From Harmothoe impar (taxonomy: Eukaryota > Annelida > Polychaeta > Phyllodocida > Polynoidae), in contig OX381704.1 in NCBI GenBank assembly GCA_947462335.1, forward strand, positions 120,896,065-120,960,064: a stretch of DNA of 64,000 bases. The letters are read 5' to 3'. The position numbers and the translations under genes are program-made. Shown here piece by piece: positions 21,801-29,849 of this stretch. The notes below the pieces were generated by a model. It saw nothing but the letters and a program-made list of their open reading frames with translations. It made no database searches and was not told the origin of the DNA. Within the stretch, counting starts at the first letter, position 1. Each line of letters opens with the position of its first letter.

Positions 21801-24800
21801 CTTCAGGTTGCAATTAACTTTAAATGAGCGAAGCAAGACTGAAAATTGCATTTCAAAACTATGGTTCTAAATTATTACTGGATAAGTTTGTTCTTGATTT
21901 CAGCAGTTGGGCATAAAAATTCATTTTGTACAATCAGAATGTTATCTTTTGTAATCCTTGTTTTCTTTTTCTTTTTTAAGTAAAAGATCACTAATTCATA
22001 TGAGCGGTGAATTACCTTTAAATATAAATAAATAAATTTACAAGAAATTAAAAAATATATATATGATAAAGAAGATCTAGAAGGGTTAGGAATTGTAGAC
22101 CATGGTATTATGGTAGTGTTTATACGCGGCCCCAGCTGTAGACCCAGGACACAGCCCCACACGTGCCACCACCTGCTGCCACCTTACGGCACTCTCTGTA
22201 ACTACCTTCTTTCCGCGAGGATCCCGGAGCTACACAAACAGACAGCTACACCGTTACTACCGCTACATGATATTTTATTGTTTTGAAATACAAGATTTAC
22301 TATGCTTTAGTACTGGAAGCACCGGATTCAATGCCCCGCCCATTGAATACAATATGGCCGTATTCAATGGGCAAATTGTATTTCCTTCATTAAATGGCTT
22401 CAAATCAAATAATAAACACAAATGCCGACTACACTGATACCGTCTCTGACGTATTTCACTTGTGGGGGCTTAAGGCATATCCCTCTCAGCCTGCGACATA
22501 CTACCCTAGCCCCCACTTGTGACGGTATCAATGGTTGTTGGCATTTATATTAAATAAATTGGATCCCTGCTGAGAAGAACCCTCACATGTACAGCACAGT
22601 GGTGGTAAATCAGACAGTAAATAGAAATGATGCTTTGTGTGTTCAATTCTGCAATACAACACTCTACTTAAGGATGGCATCATGCCTAAATTAGTCGTCA
22701 TGATGCATGAATGCAGTGCCAGCGAGTAACTTTCTGGGACTTCATTGGTGCATCATGCCTTCCCAGTGGGAGTTCAATCTCAATACAGGCATGTGTGCTA
22801 ATAAACATAGGTAATGAAAATGTGATAGGAATGTGAATAACTGTGTGAACTATGGTGTGAATAATGTGAAAACAAACAGTAAATAACCGGGTACAGATAT
22901 AAACGCTGTGTAAAGCAGTGCGGGAAACCCGTTAAGGACAGCATGATGCACTCATAGTGCAGCAATGCAGCACTGAAGAGTAACTCGCTGACGCTGCATT
23001 ATGCCATCATGATGCATTAATGCAGCACCGGCAAGTAACTCGCCAATGATGCATGATGCCCTCATGATGCACCAATGCAGTGCTGGCGAGTAACTCGCCA
23101 ATGCTGCATGATGCCCTCATGATGCACCAATGCAGCACCAGCAAGTAACTCGTCAATGCTGCATGATGCCCTCATGATGCACCAATGCAGCACCGGCGAG
23201 TAACTCGCCAATGCTGCATGATGCCCTCATGATGCACCAATGCAGCACCGGCGAGTAACTCGCCAACGCTGCATGATGCACTAATGCAGCACCGAAGAGT
23301 AACTCGCTGATGCTGCATGATGCCATCATGATGCATTAATGCAGCACCGGCAAGTAACACACCTGCATGATGCCCTCATGATGCACTAATGCAGAACTGG
23401 TGAGTAACTCGCCAATGCTGCATGATGCCCTCATGATGCAACAATGCAGCACCGGCAAGTAACTCGCCAGCGCTGCATGATGCACCAGCGAGTAACTCGC
23501 CAATGCTCCATGATGCCCTCATGATGCACCAATGCAGCACTGGCGAGTAACCCGCCAATGCTGCATGATGCCCTCATGATGCAGCACCGGCGAGTAACTC
23601 GCCAACGCTGCATCGTCATGATGCATGGAATGAATGCAGCAAAGACGAGTTACTCGCCGTAGCTGTATTCATCGATCATGATGACAAAATAAGAGTGCAT
23701 GGTGGATTAAAACACTAAGCTGTCCTTAAAGGGTTGCACCATTGTTTAAATTTCTGACACCAGATGCGGTGTGTGCTGCGGTGAGGGTATGAGGGTAAAA
23801 CACGTCACATACCACCACTAGACTTGCTCGACTCTGAATTGAGACAACATAAATATCACCTTTCCGAAATTTTAAGTAAAACAACCAAACTTTAACCGAA
23901 AGAGTTATTTAGAAACTTACTATATTCAAATGGAAGTAGAAACAAATCTTTTGTACTTGATAAATTTACTCATAACAGCAGTTCAAACTGACACTATTGT
24001 TTAACTTTCTTTAATCACACCAATTCTTAATGTAATTCTTGGGATTCCAACCAGAGTAAATATTAATGCAATGTTACATTCTGTGTGGAGTTACTCACGT
24101 TTGTTGTTGGAGCTGCTCTGGGAGCCGATACGGGGCATGCCGACCGAGTGCAGCTTCTCCCCCCCGGGTGACGGCTGCCTCATGTAGGCGCCGTCTCCCC
24201 CGTCTGGCACGCTGATGATCGTCTGTTCCTGCATCTGGGCGGGGTAGGTGCCACGCACCGTGGAGAGCGGGGGCAGGCCGCGACCGTCCAACGGGGGCAG
24301 CTTACTGCGCGCTGTGGGCAGGAAAAATATAGGCAGTATGTAGTGTAATGCTACACCAACAAATATACAAACTGGTATGGATGATTCTACCCACGTAAAT
24401 CAGCACTATCAGACTACAGACGGTCACAGCGTAGGTTGGAAACGATCCAACCCCAACATCAGACAGACGCTACTCACACCACACTTACCGGGAGGCCTAC
24501 CTGTAGGTGTTATCTGACACCAAGCCTCCTTATCCTTATCTGATACCAGTACAGAGTCCTTATCTACAGCTAGGTAGGTGTCAGTACCGTGACACCTCAG
24601 TTATAAGTCTATCTTGGTTATAAGCCGAAACTCAGTTTAATAGGAAATAGTTGGCTTATAATAAAGATCAACCCCGAAGAAGACGGTTTATCGTCGAAAC
24701 TGTAGGTTCAGTACTCAATTAAATAAAAGCCACCTTGAAACCGATGTTGGACTCTAGTTGTGTTGTTTATATTTTTTTTAAATCACCAAAATAAAGATAT

Positions 24801-27272
24801 TTGAAATTACTTTTCACTATATTCCTAAGCATAAAAACTCGCCCCTAAATTTCGGCTTTAATAGAGCATATAAAAACGCCCGATAAGATTGGACTTATAA
24901 CCGAGGCTTTACGGTAGGTATCAGTCAGGTCTGGTGCTAGCTGTGATCTCAGGTAAAAGTGAAAACACTGCCGGCCTCTCTACAGCAGACCCCCCCCCCC
25001 CTACCCTCACCACTCCACCAAGGTGGGTTGACACCACAACCAACCCCACATAAGGTCACCCCTCCCCCCACAACCACCCTTACATTATGTTACATGAGAT
25101 CACCTCACCCCCACAGTTATTTTGACACATGTCCCGCTGCTGTAAAACATAACACTGTATGAAACAACTCCCCCCCCCCTTCACACACACACACACACGA
25201 GCCACCGCCACATGAGGTCAACTTTACATGTGTCCCCATGTCCATGTTATCAACTACTGTGTACTCCGACGACAATACAAATAAAGCTTGAGCTGACTCA
25301 ATGTCCATCCGATAACCCAAACAACCCCCCCCCCCCCATTCACACACACACAAGAGAGTTGACAGGAATAAATATAAAATGCATTGAAATAGGAATGTGA
25401 ATAGACAGATGGTGAAGGGAAGCAGACAACTTCAAACTGTGACAACAATCTGGTTTGTGACACAGAACCCGGCTACAGATCCAATCAGTGAGTGTTGTTG
25501 AGGGCTGAGTGGCTTATCCCGCTAATCCAGTCGTGGTGCCAGGACAGAGCAGTGAGCTGCCGGATGACTGCCATGTCTACCTCCATACGGCGGGGTATGA
25601 CACAAAGAGAAACCAGCCACCGCTGTATTGTTGTGTTATACATGTAGCTGTTCTGTAATGTTCTGTAAAGAGCTTTGAAGATACCTCAGCCTAATCCGCT
25701 GCTGTTATTATGTCTCCTATCCATCACATGTCTCTACTTCTAGCCCTATACTAGGCACTTACCTATATATTATGGATATGTGCTGTGCATTTCAACTTAT
25801 ATCCATTGGATAGATCTCAATGAGAGAATTGTATTTGCTTTTTAAATGAAGTCTTTATGTCAAGTTAAAGTGAAATTATGACCGCTCAAAGATCTAATAT
25901 CAACCCCATAATTCTGCAACACTTTCCTATTGTTAAGAGTGTAGTTGGGACATGGGTTTTGTGATCGAGATAAGCTGTGTGGTAACAGTGCCTGACCGCC
26001 ACATGCACTGCTCCTGCCTCTAGGGCAGGTAGGCCCAGGTAGAAAGGGTTTCCTTGCAATTTTAGTGCAGCATTTTAAATATACTGCGCTATGGCAGAAA
26101 GCAACAACCCAGACATATTCTAGACTAGAATTAACTGGGGAATCCGTGGAAACCATTTATTTTAGCGTGCTACTAGCCTTTCATATAGTAAACAGCTGCT
26201 AAAGTTATGTTTCAAAATTATTCCATGAATAATCTTGTCCGATCTGCCCAGTAATTGCTATATCTTTAATTAAAGATATGCATTGAACCCGCACAATCAA
26301 TACCTTTACAGTGATACATTATGATCCCAGATCCTCCTGTTAACAGCCTCAAAATCAGCTTGCAAAGATATAATAGGTTGAAACTCCCCTGTAAAAAAAT
26401 TATCACACTTTACACTCCTGCGGCGGTCAGAACGGCGCAGGGGAGATAGGTCAGTGCCTACCTATACTAACCCTTCAAGGACGGCATCAATCCTCAATGC
26501 TTCTGTAACGGTCGCAGAAAAGTCATGTGGAGAGATTCAAACCCACGACCTCTAGACTCATGGGCCAGTGCTCTACCACTGAGCTACATTCCCATCCGAC
26601 AACTTAACCGCACCGAACATTACTGGATTGGTATGGCATGTATATAGGGGTGCAGGATTACCCAAGTGATACCTCCTTGCAGGTTTATCACCAAGGTGTG
26701 AGTAATCCGAGCCCCTACACTTCATTTGTCTGTAGCTGAAAGCGGTCAGCCGCACTCAATATAATAATAAAAATATTAAAAGATTAAATTTCCAGAAGCA
26801 ATAAATATGTTCATGGCCATAATGAAAATTGGTTTAAACTGATCAGTAAACAGTGGTCCCCAGTATGTGGCCTGAGGCTTAGGGCTTAAGGCGAGGATCC
26901 ACTGCCGCAAATTAGCTGCGTTTTTGCCACTCGTGCAAATACACACAGACAGAACGTTCCAGCAGTGGATCTCCTACTGCGACTGCCTGTGACAACATCA
27001 TCACAAGGGATGTGTGGCGTGCGACTCTACTCGCAGAAATCTAAAGTTTTGGATTTTTGCGAGTATACTCGTAAAGTGTCTGTCTTGTGACTAGATTTGC
27101 AGCAAAGTGGGGGCAGTGGATCCCCGGCTTTAGTTGCCGGTGATCTGGTGGTATCGCCCAGACGGCTCATCACGGGGGGTGTGACGACACGGTTACCTGT
27201 CATACTGATCTGGTCCACGCTGCGGCTGTCTGCCTCCTCTAGGTACGAGTCCAGGTACGACTCTACATCCAT
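12852..27272 (-). CDS. FRMD8: FRMD8-like FERM-domain protein, complete, 12 exons, 489 aa
   Basis: Exons in transcript order: 27272-27197, 24311-24099, 20947-20780, 19959-19858, 19659-19601, 19200-19034, 18339-18136, 16300-16174, 14791-14633, 14089-14014, 13530-13456, 12895-12852. All GT-AG, phases match, 1470 nt with stop. Start ATG begins MDVESYLDSY. Recognised by FERM blocks shared with vertebrate FRMD8: FSMWLVSDLLEVQLKP (143-158), RNVFYP (about 195-200), ITDPEILRLLYHEAKENV (207-224), HCYKAYLDFCWKLPYYG (about 314-330), AAFFKGQIE (331-339), GLLFRELSWEY (about 377-387), MLQIFSRE. FERM spans about 98-450; the C-terminus (ECTKNNARSIKKK) is short and basic. Known family role: FRMD8/iTAP binds iRhoms and stabilises ADAM17 sheddase at the cell surface; the fly relative Bili modulates Wnt co-receptors. 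Human FRMD8 is about 464 aa, so the length fits. Three consecutive exons (6-8) are followed by arrays of their own donor ends. Confidence 0.92.
13204..13429. mobile_element. MITE with TACCGTAAAACCTCGCGTAT ends
   Basis: Perfect-looking terminal inverted repeats (TACCGTAAAACCTCGCG / CGCGAGGTTTTACGGTA) with internal direct repeats TATAAGCCGCACC, 226 bp. It ends about 25 bp before FRMD8 exon 11. TA termini suggest a Tc1/mariner-type origin, not proven. Confidence 0.8.
14840..15025. repeat. Dispersed dyad repeat (GGCGAGT...ACTCGCC family)
   Basis: Contains GCAGCACTGGCGAGTTACT and its near inverse, CACCAGTGCTGCATTCATGC, forming a hairpin-capable dyad. Inside FRMD8 intron 8, next to exon 9. Confidence 0.75.
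15185..16173 (-). repeat. Splice-donor minisatellite behind FRMD8 exon 8 (about 22 copies, 44-49 bp)
   Basis: On the - strand each unit reads as the last ~25 nt of exon 8 (encoding VYIIDMDDV), the donor GTGAGTGCC and ~12 nt of intron. The exon copy encodes VFIIDMDDV and has GTGAGTGTC. Length varies with a run of C (CACC to CACCCCCC). In the exon frame the first intron codons are GTG AGT GTC ATA TAA, so skipping the first donor ends translation at once. Confidence 0.95.
16174..16300 (-). CDS. FRMD8: FRMD8-like exon 8 (FERM core)
   Basis: Encodes AAFFKGQIEHPGGKFH to FIIDMDDV. Acceptor CTTGCAG at 16301-16307, donor GTGAGTG. Its 3' end is the seed of the array at 15185-16173. Confidence 0.9.
16570..17170. 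repeat. Unclassified interspersed repeat in FRMD8 intron 7
   Basis: Begins with TGATTGATTGATTGATTTGT and TTAACGTC, contains CCGGGGCACGTCCC. The layout resembles non-LTR-derived or SINE-like dispersed elements of invertebrates, but no coding domain or clear terminus was seen. Confidence 0.35.
17306..18135 (-). repeat. Splice-donor minisatellite behind FRMD8 exon 7 (about 15 copies, mostly 54 bp)
   Basis: Each unit on the - strand carries the last ~50 nt of exon 7 (HCYEAYLDFC..LPYYG) and the donor GTGAGTACAG. Most copies lack 7 nt (GAAGCTG, between two CTG repeats), while those at about 17306, 17909 and 18024 keep it, as does the exon. The most distal copy ends in TTG|GTAAGT instead of TGG|GTGAGT. 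The 7-nt loss puts a shifted frame in register with the 54-bp unit, producing a 202-codon open frame that is probably a by-product. Confidence 0.95.
18136..18339 (-). CDS. FRMD8: FRMD8-like exon 7 (FERM core)
   Basis: Encodes ELVSEYYPEHIALSKKW to CWKLPYYG, including the segment aligned with the CHELPFYG block of vertebrate FRMD8 and the CWEIPTYG block of KRIT1-type FERM domains. Phase 2 in, phase 2 out. Confidence 0.92.
18729..19033 (-). repeat. Splice-donor minisatellite behind FRMD8 exon 6 (8 intronic copies, ~35-45 bp)
   Basis: On the - strand each unit carries GACAACATCCACACTCC, AAATACTACAG and the donor GTAAATATAG, i.e. the DNIHTPKYY end of exon 6 plus its 5' splice site. One copy (about 18975) is truncated. 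Confidence 0.93.
19034..19200 (-). CDS. FRMD8: FRMD8-like exon 6
   Basis: Encodes ITDPEILRLLYHEAKENVVD to IHTPKYY, the best-conserved FERM F2-lobe block of the protein. Phase 0 in, phase 2 out, donor CAG|GTAAAT. Confidence 0.93.
20451..20653. mobile_element. MITE, TGTAAAACCTTGCGTATAAG ends
   Basis: Inverted ends GTAAAACCTTGCGTATAAGC / GCTTATACGCAAGGTTTTAC with internal GGCTTATA repeats. Same family as 13204-13429, more diverged. Confidence 0.75.
20780..20947 (-). CDS. FRMD8: FRMD8-like exon 3 (start of FERM)
   Basis: Encodes LEVVVYFMDKTGIHLVVDDG to FSMWLVSDLL, the ubiquitin-like F1 lobe. Phase 1 in and out; the next exon continues EVQLKPNQVPFKL. Confidence 0.92.
21129..21300 (-). mobile_element. 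tRNA-derived SINE, second head type
   Basis: - strand GGGCTATAGCTCAGTTGTAG (A box TAGCTCAGTTG) and GGTTCGAGTCC (B box) about 34 nt apart. The would-be acceptor stem does not pair, so it is not a functional tRNA. The adjoining GCTGGATCGGTTCGG resembles the body of the SINEs at 7151 and 7798. Confidence 0.7.
21348..21454. mobile_element. Short MITE, TACCGTAAATTCTC ends
   Basis: 107 bp with inverted ends TACCGTAAATTCTC / GAGAATTTACGGTA. Ends share TACCGTAAA with the 13204 and 24585 elements but the interior differs. Confidence 0.75.
22680..22770. repeat. Single dispersed dyad-repeat copy
   Basis: GTCATGATGCATGAATGCAG and GTGCATCATGCC around a central GCGAGTAACT. Same family as the 22940 array. 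Confidence 0.7.
22940..23700. repeat. 55-bp dyad satellite array in FRMD8 intron 2
   Basis: About 12 units of 55 bp (for example CTC phases at 23061, 23116, 23171, 23226). Each unit contains two palindromic cores, GGCGAGTAACTCGCC and GCATGATG..CATGATGC, so single strands can fold into repeated hairpins. This is the amplified form of the dyad repeat scattered singly at about 455, 1219, 12535, 14840, 20690, 22680 and 59858. Confidence 0.9.
24099..24311 (-). CDS. FRMD8: FRMD8-like exon 2 (N-terminal disordered region)
   Basis: Phase 1 in and out. Encodes RSKLPPLDGRGLPPLSTVRG to GSQSSSNNK, a Pro/Gly/Ser-rich region before the FERM domain. No internal Met start is needed because it joins in frame to the MDVES exon at 27272. 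Confidence 0.82.
24585..24916. mobile_element. MITE, TACCGTGACACCTCAGTTAT ends
   Basis: Ends TACCGT...CCTCAGTTATAAGTC and GACTTATAACCGAGGCTTTACGGTA, 332 bp, with internal CTTATAA copies. Diverged relative of 13204-13429. Confidence 0.65.
24980..25350. repeat. C-run/CACA low-complexity stretch
   Basis: Several C runs of 8-15 with (CA)n tracts at about 25181-25200 and 25338-25352. No gene. Confidence 0.7.
26505..26725 (-). mobile_element. tRNA-derived SINE, third head type
   Basis: - strand GGGAATGTAGCTCAGTGGTA (A box) and GGGTTTGAATCTC (B box). The body, TACTGGATTGGTATGGCATG to CCGAGCCCCTACA, is clearly related to the body of the SINEs at 7151 and 7798, although the tRNA-like head differs. 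Confidence 0.75.
27197..27272 (-). CDS. FRMD8: FRMD8-like exon 1 with start codon
   Basis: ATG at 27272-27270, encoding MDVESYLDSYLEEADSRSVD and QISMT, then donor CAG|GTAACC. The preceding bases on the - strand read GTAGCAGG. The next exon supplies phase-matching CG. Confidence 0.8.
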
Positions 27273-27696
27273 CCTGCTACACGGTATGGTGTCACACAGA
27301 CGGTATCCTGCTACACGGTATGGTGTGTGACCGACACGGTCACTCTGACACCACTATAACTGGTACTCCAACAGCCTTACACCTACTGACTCAACACCCT
27401 CACACCTACTGCACACCCCTCTCTCCCCCACACTCATATAGCACTAACAGTATACTGACAGTAGACCCTGGCTAATAGTACAGTAGTTACAAAGACAACA
27501 TACAGCGCTGTGTGGTGGAGCCTCCTGCAGTGACTCGGTACTCTCACTATGGACCTCTGTGTACCAGGAGCTGTTGGTGTATGAAGGCCGGCCAACACCC
27601 GCCTCTCGCTACTCACCCGTCAGGCCGACAACAATAGGGGTGTGGTGCTGCTAACAGCCACCGTTATTCATAATGGGATTATTACCTGGGGACTAA
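27273..27696. other. Upstream region of the FRMD8-like gene
   Basis: Likely 5' UTR/promoter side of FRMD8. It has a duplicated TGCTACACGGTATGGTGT motif (about 27277 and 27309) and no TATA box that I trust. Confidence 0.35.
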
Positions 27697-27993
27697 GGGA
27701 GTGGTCATTTTTTAACAACGGGGGGGGGGGGGGGGTCTGTGGATTTTCATGGGAGTGGGTCGACATTTTTTTTAGTTCTCCCGTGGGAGTGGTCCAAATT
27801 TTTTTGGTTCCCCCCCTCAGGCAAGTTGAAATTGAGCATGGCTGACCCCTTTCAGCTATAGTAATGTGCGGGCTTTTTCACTAAAAAGGGGTGCAATTTT
27901 TTGGTCCCCTCCCCTCTAGAGGGGTCCAAATATTTTTGCCCCCCCCCCCCTTCAAATCCAACAATCCCCCCCTGTTAAAAAATGACCACTCCC
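27697..27993. mobile_element. PIF/Harbinger-like MITE (copy 4)
   Basis: TIR GGGAGTGGTCATTTTTTAAC / TTAAAAAATGACCACTCCC, 297 bp, TAA target duplication on both sides. Closest to copy 1. Confidence 0.85.
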
Positions 27994-28284
27994 TAATTTT
28001 AGTGGGGAATTTTTACATTTTCAGATATCAATTTACCCGGTAAGCATAGCAATTTTTTTTCCTAATTTCTTTTTAGGAACAACGGGGCCAGCTCACTGTG
28101 GCCTGTGTAAAATAAGTGAAACCATACTTCACTAAAAGTCCGTTTCAAAGCAAAGTTACAAAGATATCAAGACGAAACCAACTGCAAATGCTTTCCCCCG
28201 CCCCTGGGCACCCATACACGGCAATACAGAAACTGAGAAACCATTCCCCGATTTTCTAGAATTTTTTTTAAGGTTTGGAGCTTT

Positions 28285-28430
28285 TTGTTCGCTAGAGAGG
28301 GTTCTAATAAAGATAGAGAGCTGCGGATAGCGCCAAAAGAAGCGCCTCGGCGGCCCGGATCAGCTGATCGAAGATGGCGCAGTTTCGGTAATCGGGCGAC
28401 GAACGGCGGCCGATCAAAGATCCGACTTTA
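28285..28430. promoter_or_regulatory. CpG-rich segment with a YY1-like AAGATGGCG
   Basis: Locally CG-dense in an AT-rich surrounding; contains GAAGATGGCGCAG, close to the YY1 core found at many metazoan TSSs. It could be a promoter of FRMD8 (leftward), of the SET gene (rightward), or neither. No downstream coding exon is supported. Confidence 0.35.
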
Positions 28431-29849
28431 CCTCAAACACATGATACAAATATGTGGTTGGTTTGGTGAACAGAGCCAGGGTAGATTATGTTACTTACTT
28501 GCCAATGGAGCAGGGCTGGTAAGGAGAGGAGAACCACTTTGATGTGGCCAAATGCTGGACTGTTTGTTTGTTGACATCCATGCTTCAGAAAGTAGGGAAA
28601 TCTCCCCCTGGTGTGTCTGTCTGCTACCAGGGGGAGTGGCAGTGTTTGCCGCCCAAAGATGGGGCTCCCTGCCTGACTGGTCACCTCTGTTGTAGACTGA
28701 TTTGGGGTAGCATGTACAGAGAATGTGTGCTGTATGACTTGCTGAGGCACAGAGTGCTGTAGAGGTGCAGCCTGAAGTGCTGTAGACAATAGGGATGAGG
28801 CTGGTGAGGTGGGGAGGCTGGGTGAGAAGGGGTACTGTGATTGGCTGCTGTGGGTGTGGGTACTTGGAGTAGACTGAAAGGGGTGGACTTGGAGTAGGGG
28901 TGTGGTGGAAGTGCAGTGAATAATCTTCCTAATCTTTATTAGCTGTAAAAAAACAGATGTACTTTTTAATCCATGTGGTAGGTTAGGTGCATATGCTATG
29001 GATGACTTTTAAATGATCTAGAATAAATTCAGCAAGACCATAGGTGGAGATCTATGGGGTGGATCCCATAGTTTTTGATTTTAGAATGCCCTCCACTCTC
29101 CAGGCCAGAGGTTGGGTACCAGCCAGTGAATAGCAACATCTGCTTGGAGAATTGGATTAGGCCCTTCACTGCAGAATGTGTGGGGGGAAATATGGTTGTT
29201 GTTGTTGTTGTCTGAAGATCTTTGGAAACCTTTGATGCAAGGAGATCACTTGGCAGTTCTCAGGAACCACACTGTGTTCAAGACTGGACCTGGCCAGCCC
29301 CACAATCACCAAGGTGAGTTCTAGGCAAATCTTATTTTTGTGGATGCCATTGATGTTAACTTTTGTGGATGGGTAAGTGAGTGGACTGGGTGAGGGCATC
29401 AAGGCATGTTAACACAAACGATGCGGCCCGGAAATTTGGCGATTTTCAAATCAATGCTGTGCTGTTAATAATCATTTTATTCCTTAATCCTTGGAACTTG
29501 GGATGTAGAACAATTTTGTCAATGCCCTCAGCGAGTTACAGCCCGATCTGTTGAGTGGTCGGCCGTCGGGTGTCGTTCCAACCCGGCATTGCACAGTAAA
29601 ATCATCTCTGTTTAGAAAATCAAAAATAAATGTTATCTGAAAGGACTGCTGTTCATGAGTTTTTAAAGAGATTAATCACGGCTGTGTATGGCACAAATAT
29701 GAAAGGAAAAGCAAAAAAATATTTGAATAGTCCAGGTGGTTTCCATGGTTACCTGGCTATCCAACCTGCGGCTGTGATAGTGGCCATTCCATAGCTCACG
29801 CACCCAAGTTCAAAGTAATACAAATATAGACTATCAATAAATATTACTG
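28431..29849. other. Unassigned intergenic sequence
   Basis: No exon supported on either strand. The stretch holds a (GTT)n run at 29195-29210 and CAGGG/TGGGGA-rich low-complexity sequence at 28790-28920. Confidence 0.4.

Noticed and set aside
24291..24291. FRMD8 start codon inside exon 2
   Set aside because: The codon there is TTG, not ATG; the phase match to MDVES at 27272 gives a normal ATG start.
27097..27330. 77-codon + strand ORF
   Set aside because: Antisense of FRMD8 exon 1 and its flanks.
28433..28789. 118-codon ORF on the - strand
   Set aside because: No recognisable domain, no splice partners, CA/TG-rich composition; not supported as a gene.
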